Assembly: GCA_918807975.1 (NCBI GenBank)
Contig: OU964919.1
Span: 15,208,001 to 15,272,000, forward strand
Length of the DNA: 64,000 nucleotides
From: Aplidium turbinatum
Lineage: Eukaryota > Chordata > Ascidiacea > Aplousobranchia > Polyclinidae
Direction of reading: 5' to 3'
Position 1 is the first letter of the stretch; the number at the start of each line of letters is the position of its first letter. Shown piece after piece: positions 1-11,809 of this stretch. A model generated the notes under the pieces. It was not told the DNA's origin. It saw nothing but the letters and a program-made list of their open reading frames with translations, and did no database searches. Made by a program: the position numbers and the translations under genes.

Positions 1-605
1 TTATCGATTTTGCTTTGTTGAAACTCTGGTCCTACCCAAATTTGTTTCTAGATCCGCTACTGTATTGTCGGCATAGCGTTATTAACTTTCTTTCCTCTAG
101 AAAATATTAAAGTTGTTTGCTTTTGCTAAAATAAGGAAAATATTTTTTTTACCTTGAAAGAGTTTGGGGCTCTAACCTAACGCTTTCTTGTCCGATTTTT
201 AAGCGCCATCATTAAACATGGATGCCCATTAGCCTACTGGACTGCGAGGGAGGTCCAATATGGTGCACAAATTGTCTTGAATTGCAGAGCCACATTTTTG
301 CAAACTTAGGCTACACAGACAGCTGCCGTACCCTTCAAAAGCAAACTAAAATATGACAAGATTAAAGCATTGTCTCAGTGAAGCCTTTGAACACTGCATA
401 ATTACAATAGGCGACCATACGCCTTGTTAAATAAATAAGTTCACGTCATCCATCAAATATTTATTCAGTCTCGACATAAGCTAGGCTTATTAGGCTGTAT
501 GGCAAATATTTTTCATAAATTGTTAACTAGGTTCATTAACATGTATTCCTTTTAGTTATCAGGATATAGTCTGCTAATGCTAATTAATGTTCAATGACGT
601 CAAGA
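1..605 (+). repeat. R1 repeat, copy a (right part)
   Basis: This stretch matches 8009-8615 almost throughout, including the shared words TGTATTGTCGGCA and CGCTTTCTTGTCC, and matches 20130-20400 more distantly. It is cut at 606 by a hAT element and resumes at 3573-3775. It begins at the window edge, so its left part lies outside. It has no coding capacity that I can see. The family is dispersed and noncoding and its class is not known to me. Confidence 0.75.
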
Positions 606-1283
606 CCAGGGGTGTGTTCCTAGCATTTTATTTGGGGGAGCTCTATTAACACCTAGCTGTGTTGTTATAGATAAAGTATGTATAAGTAATCGGTGTAGGT
701 GAGCCAACAATCTTTACCTTTTTTAAAAAGAAACACTGTTCACTTTGTTTTTATTTCTGAACATCATATCGAAAAACAACCCATGCTAAAACGTAGCTTG
801 AAGTACAGAAAATGTAGAAGCAACAAAACGTGAAAACGTGGTTGAATCCGAAATAACATTATAAGTTTAAAATTTGGCTTGGTTGCTACACTGCAATCTC
901 CTTTGCTTTTTCTTTACTGCATAGGCTTACACCTGAAACTTCCTTTGCATGAGCTAATTCCAATCTCTTAACTCAATTGTGGGCTATTTATTTGTATGAG
1001 CCAATTCTAAGCAAACTTGCAAAAAAATTGACTGTAGGAAAGTGAGGAAATGCATTTCCTGAAATGAGCGCTTGTGGTTGTCGCTTTACGAATAAGAACC
1101 ATTAAGCTGACAATGTGGCAGTTATACTAAAATCTCATTTAGTTATTAACGAACAGTAGCCTCCAACTCCAAATACAACAAAAGCATATTCCAAGTTGGT
1201 GCAAACGAGATTATACAAAACAAATAGACTGTCTGCTAGGTCTTGGTTTTATGGGCCAAGTTATAAGCACCACGACAGTCTTT

Positions 1284-1582
1284 GATTGATTGATTGAATC
1301 TTTATCCTCGGACTGGGAAAGCTTCTTGCAGAGCTAAATCCTGGCAGTTTCACATACTTTGAATCACTGACGCAGGCGCGGTCACCGAGATAGACAGAGT
1401 GAAGTTTCCGATTGTTGAAGTTTTATTGCTGGGAATTATTCCATCCATTAGATGCCGCTGAATGGAGAGCAGTCCTCAACGTGCGTTTTTTGCAAGTTGA
1501 GAGTCGAACCAGCGCCGCTTGATTTTGAAGCTTTTTCGTTCCAGAAGTCACGCGCTAACCAACTGAGCTATCAGGGCGGATT
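1284..1582 (-). repeat. tRNA-derived SINE, family A
   Basis: Read on the minus strand it starts GATAGCTCAGTTGGTTAGCG (box A) and continues to GGTTCGACTC (box B), the two internal RNA polymerase III promoter boxes of a tRNA. An unrelated body of about 220 bp follows and it ends in an AATC-type tail. The same sequence recurs at 52288-52602 on the minus strand and at 22650-22935 on the plus strand. It sits inside the hAT element at 607-3572. Confidence 0.85.
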
Positions 1583-2548
1583 TTAATTTTGACTTTGATT
1601 TTAGCCAGCAAACAGTTTTTGCACAGATCTGATTTCATTTAATGTGGGCAGCTTAGAGTGCTTAACTTGAGTATTCACAGCCAATCGATGAGTCCGCAAC
1701 CACTTCAAAGTTGCCGCAGTGCCATTCCATATATGAAGGTTAAAGTATATCCTTGTACCCTGCTTTTTTCTTGGCTTTATACCAAATTTCATGGTTATGT
1801 GTCAGACCCTAATGGTTGTTAAAGTGTGCCAGTACAGTTTATTGTTGTTTGAAAACAAGTTGCGTGTCTTTATTTTGCACAAGAAATGGCATACCACCTT
1901 TTTGCACAACAATTTATTCACATGAAAGGAGATATGTCACACTCAAGAACAGGATTTCAAGAAAAAAGCAAAGAGACAATCTATTTCTTGCTCCTAAAAT
2001 GAGCTGCTTGCAACACTTCATTGAACACGAGATAGTATATCCAAAAAAGAAACAAATCATTTCGAGAATGCTTTGCTTGGATAAGCTAGGGTTTGCAGGT
2101 TACATTTTCAATTATTGCAATTTGTTGCTTGCAGTAAGGATATATGTCAGACATATATCCTTTTTGCGCTGAAATGATAAAAAAATTATGTGACATATCC
2201 CCTTTTTCCTTCGCCTATCTCCTTCATTTCTCAAGATACACATACGGCCTTTTTACACAAGACGCGCAGCAGGCTCGTGAACTTCCTGACGTGCTTAACT
2301 CAAATTTGGTAAAAATTGACATACCTCCCTTTTGCACTAGGCCCTTCATTTGTGAAAATCGACGTTCGGCTTCAGCAGAACTTATAGCAATCATGTTTAG
2401 TATAGGCTACTACGTTCTTGAGCAAATTTATCGTAACTGGCAGACTATATGGCAAGGATTGTCAAAGTAGCCTACAATCGAAAATCGGAAATAAGAGTGA
2501 TGACATGAAATCTCTCCTCTATTTCTCGTAATATCCGCCCTCTTCTTG

Positions 2549-3213
2549 TCATGGAACTTTGATTACGGCAGGCCATAACTCTGGTATAATAATTTCCAAG
2601 CTCTTCACAGAATTTTCATTGTTGGTGTCCACCATCCTGCTTCCAATGTTGTCAACTGAAGATTGAATAAACCGATTACGACCAAAAGAAGGATAGTCTC
2701 TACGTCGAACTTTGAACTGATCCAACGTTATGTCTCCAAAGGAGTAGTTTTTGTACTTCCAGAACTCAACAACTTCGTCAAACGAATAATTTCCTTCTTG
2801 AGCAGATTTTTTTAAATTTGAAATAGAGAATTAACAGTCCATTTGACATGACGATTAACTACTACGAAGTTGATATTCTCAGTCTGGAGAGTTTCTGACA
2901 AAGCAATAATTGCCGAAAACAATGTTTTAAAAGCTCCAGATCTTCTACGAATTCCTTGGTTGCCATCTTGATGCAAAGACCTCTGACTGAACAAGTGAAC
3001 ATAGCCCGATCTGTTTCTCTAATATTTTTCCTTTCTGTGAGGACTGTAAAGTGTTCATACAATGTTGGGAAACTATTCCATAGAGCATTGATACCACGAT
3101 GTGAGGACGCAACACAACGCACACTGAAAATTTTACCCACTTTCCTAAATTTTATGGCACATGGGCGGGAAAGGCTATTCAATGCAAGAGTCACATCACA
3201 CGCAGACATCTAG
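2549..3213 (-). pseudogene. hAT transposase fragment (ZNF862/KIAA1586-like hAT class)
   Basis: The minus-strand translation contains SSHRGINALWNSFPTLYEHF followed by a helical stretch with FVEDLELLKHCFRQ. This resembles the region before the dimerisation domain in the hAT transposases related to zinc finger protein 862. A further stretch (NYSFDEVVEFWKYKN, DYPSFGRNRFIQ) continues toward 2549 in another frame, so at least one frameshift is present. The N-terminal part and the catalytic region are not seen. It belongs to the element at 607-3572 and is not functional. Confidence 0.6.
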
Positions 3214-3572
3214 AATGAAAAAAGAGCACCAAAATTTGTTGTGTCATTCTTTATTGCCCTATTTGCAAAAAGCTTGATTTAATACAGGCTACATGTAGTA
3301 GATTGCATGATAGAATTAAGCTAACTATACGGGACCCAATCACGGAAAACGGCGATTGCTACCAACTTATGTTCGTGTATTTTTGCAGTTCTGTTGTGAG
3401 AAAGCTGTTAAAGTGTTACTTGTTCAGTCGATAAGTTGTTGTTCAGCCAGAAGAGCTGAAAAGTGGAACCTTAAACAAGCCCACGAAAAGTGCACGGAAC
3501 CTACATCAAGCTTTTTTCATATTTCGGAGGCTAAGCTCCACCGAGCCCCCCTCCCCCAGGAATGCAACTCTG

Positions 3573-3775
3573 GTCAAGACACTGTTAGACAATCCAACGT
3601 GCACTTGTCGTAGGTATCCTACAGAGCTCATGTGACAAACGGAGTCGTAATCTAACAACGACGTCATGCCCTAAACAGGCTAAACTACAAAGATTACAGA
3701 TAGCTTGTCATATCCTATGCACAATCTGGAAGCCGGTGATTGGTTAATTTTAATGTTTTGTGGCCTGTGGCCCCT
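3573..3775 (+). repeat. R1 repeat, copy a, continued
   Basis: It continues the R1 sequence after the hAT insertion. It matches 8616-8678 and then 10328-10440, with shared words such as GGAGTCGTAATCT and GATAGCTTGTCATATCC. The stretch 3776-4075 beyond it holds no feature I can support. Confidence 0.7.
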
Positions 3776-4159
3776 TTCCACAGGTTTTCAACATTTGTGG
3801 CTCCTGCTTATCACTAAAAATGTCTGGCTTTGCTTTTGAAGTGTTTCCCTCTGCTACTTAAACACGTTCATCAATAAAAAATCTAATAAACAAGAATCAT
3901 AAGATAAATGCAATCACATTCAGAGAATTAAACAAATCACAGTCAATTTTCTTTAAGTCAACGTAGTCAGTGCGACACTTGTTCTTGTGCTCGACTAAAT
4001 AAAGTTTTATTATTTGACTTTATCTTGAACTGAGTCAGGAGAATATCATTATATACTTCGGGGTGTATTTTGGGTTTTATTGTTTCCAGAGTTGATCATC
4101 AATCGTTGTAATATTGGTTTAAAAATATCGTTGTGGAAATATTGGTTTCACTAACTGCT

Positions 4160-4982
4160 TTATAAAGCAGTGCCTTCGTTAAGCAAGACAGATTTCCAAC
4201 GGTTTGTATCAAGCTCTGGCCCTGATCCAGCAAAAAGAAATGGCAACACTGAGCGATCTATAATGGTATACAGCTGAGTAAAGTCGGTTCCATGAACACA
4301 AAATCTTTTCTTAGTTTTTTCTTTCATGAAAGGTTGAACAACAGCAAAGAAGACATCAAATATTTTAGGTTCGTTGGTGATATTTACGCCTTTCAGTCTT
4401 ATTGGAATGCAATCCTGCATAGTGGAAACAAATCGTCTACCTATTCGTGGAGACATTTGCTTAACAATTTCTACGTTGAGGTAAGCTTGATCATGCAGGA
4501 CAATAATTCCATAAATTTGAGTTTCTTCATTTTTCTAACAATCGATCAATTGACAGAAACAGTGATGCAAATATGTCTGTTAAGCTGTTACATCCTTTCA
4601 ATCCAGGTCGTAACACAATTACAGTTGAACCATTCTTAGCTTTGCCTTCAATGGGACAGACAACACCTTTTTCTAAAACATCTTTCAACAAAATGGGGTT
4701 GTTGACTTTGTCAAACACTTCAGGCCATTCTGCTCTACGCTTATGATGTTCAGTCAAGGCCTCCAATGCACGTTCTTGATCGAACTTCCTTGCTCTTAAA
4801 AATCTGAGAATGAAAAGATCGTCTTCTCGTACCAATTTTATCTCATGATGTCTTTTCTTAAACGCGTCTCTCAGTTGATCAATAGCTGCCAGTCGATCTG
4901 CATCGTTTTCCGGTTCATTCAGTTCTTCAATAGCTTTTGCAAGCACTTCCTTGGATAGCTTACATTGGTAGCGTGATGTCAT
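4160..4982 (-). pseudogene. CRAL-TRIO lipid-transfer gene, copy 1, frameshifted
   Basis: This is a single-exon copy of the genes at 14778 and 23071. The N-terminal frame opens at MTSRYQCKLS (4982) and covers the CRAL-TRIO N-terminal helices (RFLRARKFDQERA) and the start of the lipid-binding fold. Near 4527 a T run has five Ts where the other copies have four; this shifts the frame and stops it after residue 151. The rest, with DCIPIRLKGVNITNEPKIF and the C-terminal GSGPELDTNRWKS, is open in the next frame to the stop at 4160. Apart from this break the sequence is close to copy 2, so it is a young pseudogene or a sequencing error in a homopolymer. An AATAAA lies at 4076-4081 on the minus strand, and the 70 bases downstream of the stop are shared with copy 2. 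Confidence 0.85.
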
Positions 4983-5271
4983 TGTATTTTTTGATGCAGT
5001 GAGACCACAACTATTGATGTTAAAATAAGTAGATTTCTAATGTGCTAATCTAAATTATTAGCAAAGAAAAGAAAAATTTAAGCTGGTAGGAGAACAATTG
5101 GATCAGGTCACCACGTACACATACCTAGGATCCCTCATTCAGTGCCGGTCTTTGGGGTGTGCAAACCGTGCGATCGCACAGGGCCCGCAAATTAGGGGGC
5201 CCGCAATTTACTCAGAAAATGCAGTAATTTTGTCATTTCCAATGGAAAAATTCAACAAGTGAATTCAACAA

Positions 5272-5780
5272 AGGAATTAGCAACAAGAAAGACTCAACGG
5301 GTGCAACCTATTTCGTTCCCTGAAAAGATCAAGAAAAAAAAACAACATAGCCGAAGTTGCTGATCGGAGTTGCCGCAAACATTTCACATTTCTCTCGATG
5401 TTTTCAGGGGACGAAATTTGATTTTGTTAGGCTACTCCGATTTCAGGGTACGAAATCGGGGTACGAATTTTGCAGGGGACGAAATAGGTTGCATCTAGAC
5501 TCAACATAGCTTTATTTCCGAAAAATGCCCAAGAATGCATGATCTTATCCTTTTGCCATGCCACCGGACAGCACCATTTTACAGTAGCCTAATATTCATA
5601 CCCAAATTTTGAACATGTTCTCAGAATGCCCCAAATTCAAAGTAATTTTTCAAAATTTTCTGGGGGAGGCCCCCCAGACTCCCCGCCGCTGGGTGCCGTC
5701 TTCGGCAGTCACGCCGTCAGGCTTCGCCGCCGACCATGAAACCACCCCCCCCCCTTTCAAAATCCCTAGCTACGCTACTG
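5272..5780 (-). mobile_element. Miniature hAT element (family of 6176-6656), inserted and left-truncated
   Basis: The right end CTAGCTACGCTACTG and the body (TTCAAAGTAATTTTTCAAAA, then CTGGGGGAGGCC) are the reverse complement of the element at 6176-6656. The left 190 bp or so of the family are missing. It sits in the element at 5140-5853 and is itself split by a 198-bp insertion at 5299-5496. Confidence 0.75.
5299..5496. mobile_element. 198-bp miniature inverted-repeat element with 9-bp duplication
   Basis: The ends GGGTGCAACCTATTTCGT and, on the other strand, AGATGCAACCTATTTCGT are inverted copies. AGACTCAAC is duplicated exactly on both sides (5290-5298 and 5497-5505). A 9-bp duplication is typical of Mutator-like elements, but no transposase is present, so the class is inference. 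It is the innermost layer of the nest. Confidence 0.7.
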
Positions 5781-6175
5781 AATTGGATCATTATCATTGG
5801 GGCCCGCAAATCATATTCCGCACAGGGCCCGAAATTCCCTAAGACCGGCACTGCCTCATTACACAAGATGGAAGATGCACCAATGATGTAGAAAGAAGAA
5901 TCGGTCAAGCAAAAGTGTCATTTTGCAAATGTAAAGGTTTTAAGAAGAGATATAGATTTACAATAATAAAACTGAGACTTTCATCTTGTTACATCAAACC
6001 AGTCATGTCATACAGAAGTGAAATTTGGACTTGTAGCAAAAAAGTTAACAAAAAAATTAATGCTTTTCAACTCAGGTGCTACAGAAGAATAGTAAAAGTA
6101 TCACATAAAAAACACATTAGGCTGCAAACGAAGCCATTAGAAAAAGAATTGGAGTGCAAGAGAAATGGTGAAACG

Positions 6176-6656
6176 CAGTAGCGTAGCCAGGAATTTTTAA
6201 AGGGAAGGTTTTGATGACCGGCGGGCGAAGCCCGACGGCATGTTTGATAAAGCCGACACCCAGCGGCGGGGGCTGGAGGGCCTCACCCAGAAAATTTTGA
6301 AAAATTACTTTGAATTTGGTGCATTCTGAGAGCATTTTCAACAAAAATGTGGGTATAAATATTCCTGTAAAATGGTGCTGTTCGGTGGCATAGCAAAAGG
6401 ATAAGATCATGTTTCTTTGGGCATTTTTTTGGAAAAAGAGCTAAGTCTCTATGTTTTCTTGTTGCTAATTTCTGGCTGAGATATTTGAATGTTTGGTATT
6501 GGCAAACTCGCTCTTTTAATGCAGTTTCGTTTAAAATTAGGCAAACTTTGTTTTAAAGACATAAAGACTGAAAGCATCATTCTTAATCTCGTGACGTCAC
6601 ACGCGTGCCAAAGGGGGGTTGTAACCCCCAAACCTCCCCCATTGGCTACGCCACTG
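6176..6656. mobile_element. Miniature hAT element, 481 bp
   Basis: The ends read CAGTAGCGTAGCCAGG and, inverted, CAGTGGCGTAGCCAATG. The flanks GTGAAACG (6168-6175) and GTCAAACA (6657-6664) agree at six of eight bases, fitting an old hAT target duplication. It interrupts the LINE fragment. The interior has no open frame of note. Confidence 0.8.
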
Positions 6657-6989
6657 GTCAAACAACTTAGCAAAATAAAAGATGAAATTCGCAGGACATA
6701 TTTTAAGAGGATCTGTAGAACAGCTACATCAATTTGTCATTGAAGGAATGGTGGAAGGAAGGAGGTGCAGGGGAAGGAGACGAACTTGGGGAGATGACGT
6801 AAAACAGTGGGCTGACTTGTCAAGCATCGGAGATGCAAAAAGAGAAGCGGAAGAAGGTGACATGTGGAAGCAAATGCCAGCCAACTTTCGGACCGGAGAC
6901 GACACTTGATGATGAATCTAAATTTGTAGCTCAAGTTACGTTGCAATTAAACGTCAAAAGTTTACATTGGCAACTCATAACAAAATCAT

Positions 6990-8678
6990 TTTGAGCAGGG
7001 CCCCGTACACCCCCTTTGGGAGGAGCACCGCTGTCTGTTTAGGGATTCACTCATTTTAATCTGTTTAATGGTTTTTGGCTGTTTAAACAAAATAAACGCT
7101 GCTACAGAAGCTCGATATTCAATAGCTTGAAATGAAATCATGCAAATCCGTATTTACAGCTTTTCAATCCTCTCCTCCCCCAGCTGGGGACCTACTTCCA
7201 TATAGAGGCCTACGCATATTTTGTTCTTGCATCATTTTTCGGCTTGTAATTTCATTTGTAGCCTGACATTTAATTTGTCATTTGTTTCCATTTTTGTTGA
7301 ATTTTCTGTCTTGCTTTGCTCGCTCAATTACAGTTTATTCACCTAACCAGCGATATTGATCATGCAATCCGCACGCATGGCTTCAGAAGTGGATTAAGGG
7401 AGTATAAAAATTTTTTGTATCTCACAAAAAAAATAACATATAGATTAAGGGAATTGCTTATAAACAAAACAATGCCAATTCCCAAGGAAACACTGTTCAC
7501 TCAAATAGCCTAGTAAATTAACAATTAAATCGATAAATTTCAGTTTTAATGGAAATAGGCTATAAAGTGAAATGTGCCATGAAAATAGGCTACTATAGAT
7601 GAAGATTGCAACATCTCAAATAGATTTTCGAAGTTCTAACTTGCTGAAAGTCTACACGACACTATAGGCAAAAAAAATCTTTGAAAATATTCTGTGGTCG
7701 TGAATACTTTTTTTTTAATGGCTGCCTATAGGCTGCCTTAAATCATAAACCAAACATTTTTCCCAAATCCAATTTGATGAATTTAATTACATGCAGTCCT
7801 TACTGTACATAGCCCACTTTAGTTAGACAGCTATGATTAGCCCACATGTGCATCTTGGTAAAAGAAAACATTATTGCGCCAAAAATGCCCAAAAGTGACT
7901 AAACCAAGATTTTATTTGTCACAATTTTCCGTGGGGCAAGCCCGCCAATCCCTCTATTAACATTTTCTTTTTCGCACAGTCGCCTAACTTCTGCATTGTT
8001 CAATTATCTTATCGATTTACTTTGTTGAAACTCTGGTTCTACACAAATTTTTTTCGAGATTCGCTGCTGTATTGTCGGCAAAGCGCTGTTAACTTTTTTT
8101 TCTTCTAGGAAACCTTAAAGTTGATTACTCTTTGCTAATATAATGAAATTAATTTTATTCCTACATTGAAAGAGTTTGGGGCACTAACCTAACGCTTTCT
8201 TGTCCTATTTTTAAGCGCCATCATTAAACATGAAGGCCCAGCACTACTGGATTGCGAGGGAGGTCTAAGATGGTGCTCAAACTGCGCTGATTTTCAGCGC
8301 CACATTTTTGCAAACTTAGGCTACACAGACAGCTGCCGTGCCCTTCAAAAGCAAGCTAAAATATGACAAGATTAAAGTGTTGCTTCAGCGAAGTCTTTGA
8401 ACACTGCATAATTACAATAGGCGACCATACGCCTTGTTAAATAAATAAGTTCACGCCATCCATTAAATATTTATTCAGTCTCGACATAAGCTACGCTTAT
8501 TAGGCTGTATGGTAAATATTTTTCATAAATTGTTAACTAGGTTCATTAACATGAATTCATTTTAGTCGTCAGGATGTAGTCTGCTAATACTGACTAATGT
8601 TCAATGACGTCAAGATACTGTTAGGCAATCCAGCGTGCACTTGACATAGGTAGCCTACAGACTCATGTCACAAACGAA
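6990..8678 (+). repeat. R1 repeat, copy b
   Basis: The left part, starting near CAGGGCCCCGTAC, matches 18690-18990. The middle (CTGTGGTCGTGAAT) matches 19840-19860, and the right part matches both 1-605 and 20100-20410. This is the most complete copy and lies between CRAL-TRIO copies 1 and 2. It is cut at 8679 by a hAT element and resumes at 10328-10440. It has no coding capacity that I can see. Confidence 0.7.
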
Positions 8679-10327
8679 CAGTATGGCGTACCTATGCAAA
8701 ATGGCGCCCATGGCAAAGTTTAGATGTGCGCCCTTTTTAACAATTTAAGTTAAATATTGCATACAAAGATGGTACTGCTATTTTGCATTCGTCAAATACT
8801 GGCATTAGCATACAAGTCTTTTATGAACAATTCACGAAGAAAATAAATGTGCTATTGCCATTTTATTACGTTCAAATTCAAAGGCTTCTCACTGCGGAGC
8901 TAATCGATTTGATAGGATGCTGCGCTTTGTGCCTTCTTTCCAAGTTATTTCCCACATAAAAACTAGCTAACGCGGCCTCCCCTTTGTTTTTCATGTGACG
9001 CTGTGTTACTGTAGCCTACTAATAAGTAAATTATTGGACATAATCGGACAGAACTTGGTTATGACCTTCTAGTTATTACTGTTTGCTAATATCGTTGGTT
9101 TGTCGTGTGTAGGCCTATCCTTAATGTCAATTGTTTGCTAGTGTCTCATACTGGTCTTTTTTTAAATACAGATTAGGCCCTACCGCTACAAACCAATAAA
9201 AGCGAAGAACCTGCTTGACTTTTCAGCTTCTGCTGCCTGCAACTTTCGTCTCTTTTGCCCTTTAGCCCCACTTTCCTGTTTCTTCGTATTGGTTTGTTTC
9301 ATGGTCTGCTTTTATAATTATTTGGAATTCAAAAGGGCAAGTAAAAGTTAAATTAAGAAAATAGACTTGGTCTATAATTATTGGATATAGGCCTACATGG
9401 ACAAATTGTTTTCATAGTCTTTTACTCTTTTACGTATAGGCCTACTTAAAATTCATCTCAATAGGGCGAGTAGTTTTGTTGGATAACTATGGATAAAAAT
9501 AAAACGACCCAAGTCTGGCAGATTTTTTCAAAACTAACAAGCCATTAATTAATTTAATTTGTCGCCGACTTTGTTTGCATATGGGCGGGTTTTGTGACCG
9601 TTGGGTTGTATGCTAACAGGAGATTGAAGAAACTGACAGCGAATCATTCCCATTATTGGTGTGTTCTACTACGAATTGCGCTCATTTTTTCCGTTTGATA
9701 ACTTGAGTAAGTTAGGTAAAAGTACGGTACCGTATATTCATAAAGCACAGCTTGTGAAGTTGAGAATGAATCTCAAAACTTCAAACTGCTAAGTGGTAGG
9801 CAGCACCAGCACCGCAGCAAGTAAAAATAAATCCTACCTAGCCTATAATTCTTGGTCTCAAAATTTCGTATAATCATGCTTATAGGCTCAATAATACCTT
9901 AAATGCTAATTTCTTCCTAGAACAGACTGAGTGCTCTGGTCAGGCCAAATTGAAGTGATACAACAAATTAGATTTAAATAAATTCATATTAAAATGAATA
10001 AGTAAGTTCTGGTGCTATACTTCTAAGCTCCAACTAATCGCTGCTTCGCGACTTGACTAAACTTCCAATTGTTTCAGACTGAACGCAAAAGGAGCCAGGA
10101 GAGGCACAATGTTGCTTTTGCAATGTTACCATTCCATTGTTTAGCAATGGCTACAGTAGGCCTCAAAGAGAGACTCCTTTTTGATCTTTGTATTGTATTG
10201 GGCGCAAATTAGATTTTGAAGAAAGTGCAAACCGCAAATTTTAACTTTTACCAACCGATTTTTGCGCCCTTATCCATGTGGCGCCCATGGCTCGAGCCCT
10301 GCTTGCCATACCCTAGGTACGCTGCTG
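8679..10327. mobile_element. hAT-type element, 1649 bp, nonautonomous
   Basis: The left end is CAGTATGGCGTACCTATG and the inverted right end is CAGCAGCGTACCTAGGG. The flanks CAAACGAA (8671-8678) and CAAACGGA (10328-10335) match at seven of eight bases. GGCGCCCATGG occurs near both ends. R1 copy a at 3640-3655 shows the uninterrupted target. No transposase frame is visible. Confidence 0.75.
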
Positions 10328-10469
10328 CAAACGGAGTCGTAATCTGCCAACGACTTCATGTCCAAAACTACAAAGATTACAGATAGCTTGTCATATCCAA
10401 TGCACAATCTGGAAGCTGGTCTTTAACGTTTTATGGCTAGGGGCCACTTACACAGATTTTCAAAATTGA

Positions 10470-11125
10470 TAAGCCTATGGGTAAAAAGTTTGGTTTAAAA
10501 TTTACCTTAGCCTACCAGTTCAAACAAATTGTATCACAAAAGAATTTTAATAATTCATTTCTTGAAAATTTGTATAGCCTTGTGTGGCGTAGCCTATATT
10601 TCAACAGGCTAGAACTTCAAAAATCTATCTAAAGTGTCCCCATCACCTATAGGCCATACTATTTTCACTTTATAGCCTATCTCGATTCAGGCAAATCTAT
10701 CAATTAAATTAATTAACTAGGCTACATTTGAGTGAGCACTGAGCACTGTTTACTTCGGATTACATTATTTTGTTAGTTCTTGTGGGACACAAAACTTTTT
10801 ACTCTCTTAATCCAACCTCTAAAACTATGCATGCCCAACATCGCTGGTTAGGTGAATAAAATGTGATTCAACGAGCAAAACAAAACAGAAAATTTTGCAA
10901 AAATGAAAAAAATTACATTAGGCTAAATATTCCATTTAAAATTACAAGCCGAAAAGCACTGCACGAACTAAATATGCGTGAGCCCCTAGGCCTAGACGAA
11001 AGCGGGCTCCCAGGGGCTTCCAGAATGAGTTTAACTATTATCGAGTTTCTGTAACAGCATTTTTCTTTATTGAACCGTTAAAAATATTTAACTAAAATAA
11101 GTGGGCCCTAAACAGCCGTGGCCCA
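10470..11125 (-). repeat. R1 repeat, copy d (inverted)
   Basis: Read on the minus strand this matches the left part of R1 copy b (7000-7560): GGGCCCACTTATTT-type start, TTACAAGCCG as the reverse of CGGCTTGTAA, and the AT-rich tail. It lies head to head with copy b across the hAT element at 8679. The short open frames inside it are not genes. Confidence 0.6.
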
Positions 11126-11263
11126 ATGTCACGTAAAGACCTATAGTAAAAAAAACCTACAAAACTTCTTAGTTGCTGGTGCCCTCCACCCTGAAAAGCG
11201 CTCCGTGACCCTACTGGTAGGAGGGCGAGAACCCCGGTTGAGAAACCCTGCTCTAGATAATGA

Positions 11264-11503
11264 ATGTTTGCATCCTACACGACTGGGTATTTTTATATTC
11301 TTGCAGGCATATTCCGGTTGTCTTTCACGAAAAAGCCATCTGTCTTTTTGGTCGACCAACTCTGTATCATCCGTTATGAAGTGTATGCTGCTTTATACGA
11401 ATGCCCCAAGCAATTGGAATCAAAACACTCTTTTCTTCAAGTTTTGCTTGGCAAAGCTGACAAACAATATATCTCTGCGGATAATTGGACGGAATGCTCA
11501 TAA
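11264..11503 (+). CDS. Unrecognised 79-residue open frame, possible exon remnant
   Basis: The frame runs through KKPSVFLVDQLCIIRYEVYA and LLGKADKQYISADNW to a stop. A good acceptor-like tract, TATATTCTTGCAG, precedes the central part, so it could be one exon of an old gene. The amino-acid texture looks coding, but I recognise no family and no partner exon. Just upstream, at about 11257, lies an inverted hAT-style end (GAGAAACCCTG). Chance or a transposon remnant remain possible. Confidence 0.25.
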   Translation: MFASYTTGYFYILAGIFRLSFTKKPSVFLVDQLCIIRYEVYAALYECPKQLESKHSFLQVLLGKADKQYISADNWTECS

Positions 11504-11809
11504 AAATTGGACTAAAAATCGAATAGAACCGGACACTGTCCTTTATCCACAATGTCTACACCCGTCCTATCGGATTGTCTCTGTCCGGACAGGTTTAGGG
11601 GAAGGCGGGGCAAGTTGAGCAGTTTTTTTTTTTAAATCTTTTTTTTTTTTATTTCACTAACTTTTTCGAAGACTCAAGTATTGCATTTCAAAAACATGCT
11701 CATAAGCCAAGTTTTAAGACAAAAACTGATTGGTTTTATTTATTGTTTTGCACTGTATTCGAGTTTACTGTAGCCTAAGTAACGATTGCACAACTTGAAC
11801 CGGATTATT

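Larger units (their letters stand above)
607..3572 (-). mobile_element. hAT-type DNA transposon, 2966 bp, degenerate
   Basis: The ends begin CAGGGGTGTGTTCCT and, on the other strand, CAGAGTTGCATTCCT. Both sides carry the 8-bp duplication GTCAAGAC (599-606 and 573-580 of the 3 kb block), the hAT signature. The paralogous sequence at 8600-8620 reads straight through and shows the empty site. A transposase remnant lies on the minus strand near the right end, and a SINE has inserted at about 1284-1582. The interior at 1800-2470 has short repeats of words such as GACATATCC but no gene I recognise. Confidence 0.85.
5140..5853. mobile_element. Nonautonomous DNA transposon, TIR CAGTGCCGGTCTT
   Basis: The left end CAGTGCCGGTCTTTGGG is mirrored by CCCTAAGACCGGCACTG at the right end. 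CCTCATT lies directly on both sides (5133-5139 and 5854-5860), a 7-bp duplication, one base short of the usual hAT length. The interior carries GGGCCCGCAAAT words near both ends and a nested miniature transposon. There is no transposase. Confidence 0.8.
5065..6955 (+). mobile_element. LINE reverse-transcriptase C-terminal fragment, interrupted twice
   Basis: The translated pieces are TTYTYLGSLI (to 5139), DGRCTNDVERRIGQAKVSF (from 5861), SYRSEIWTCSKKVN and FQLRCYRRIVKVSHKK (to 6175), and KFAGHILRG with GRRRTWGDDVKQWADL (from 6665, ending at a stop at 6909). In order they form the C-terminal end of a LINE ORF2, downstream of the polymerase core. Two DNA transposons split it, at 5140-5853 and 6176-6656. 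The 5' part of the LINE is missing. The last 40 bases look like a short 3' UTR. Confidence 0.8.

Noticed and set aside
2956-3213. Plus-strand 85-residue frame
   Set aside because: Shadow of the hAT transposase remnant on the minus strand.
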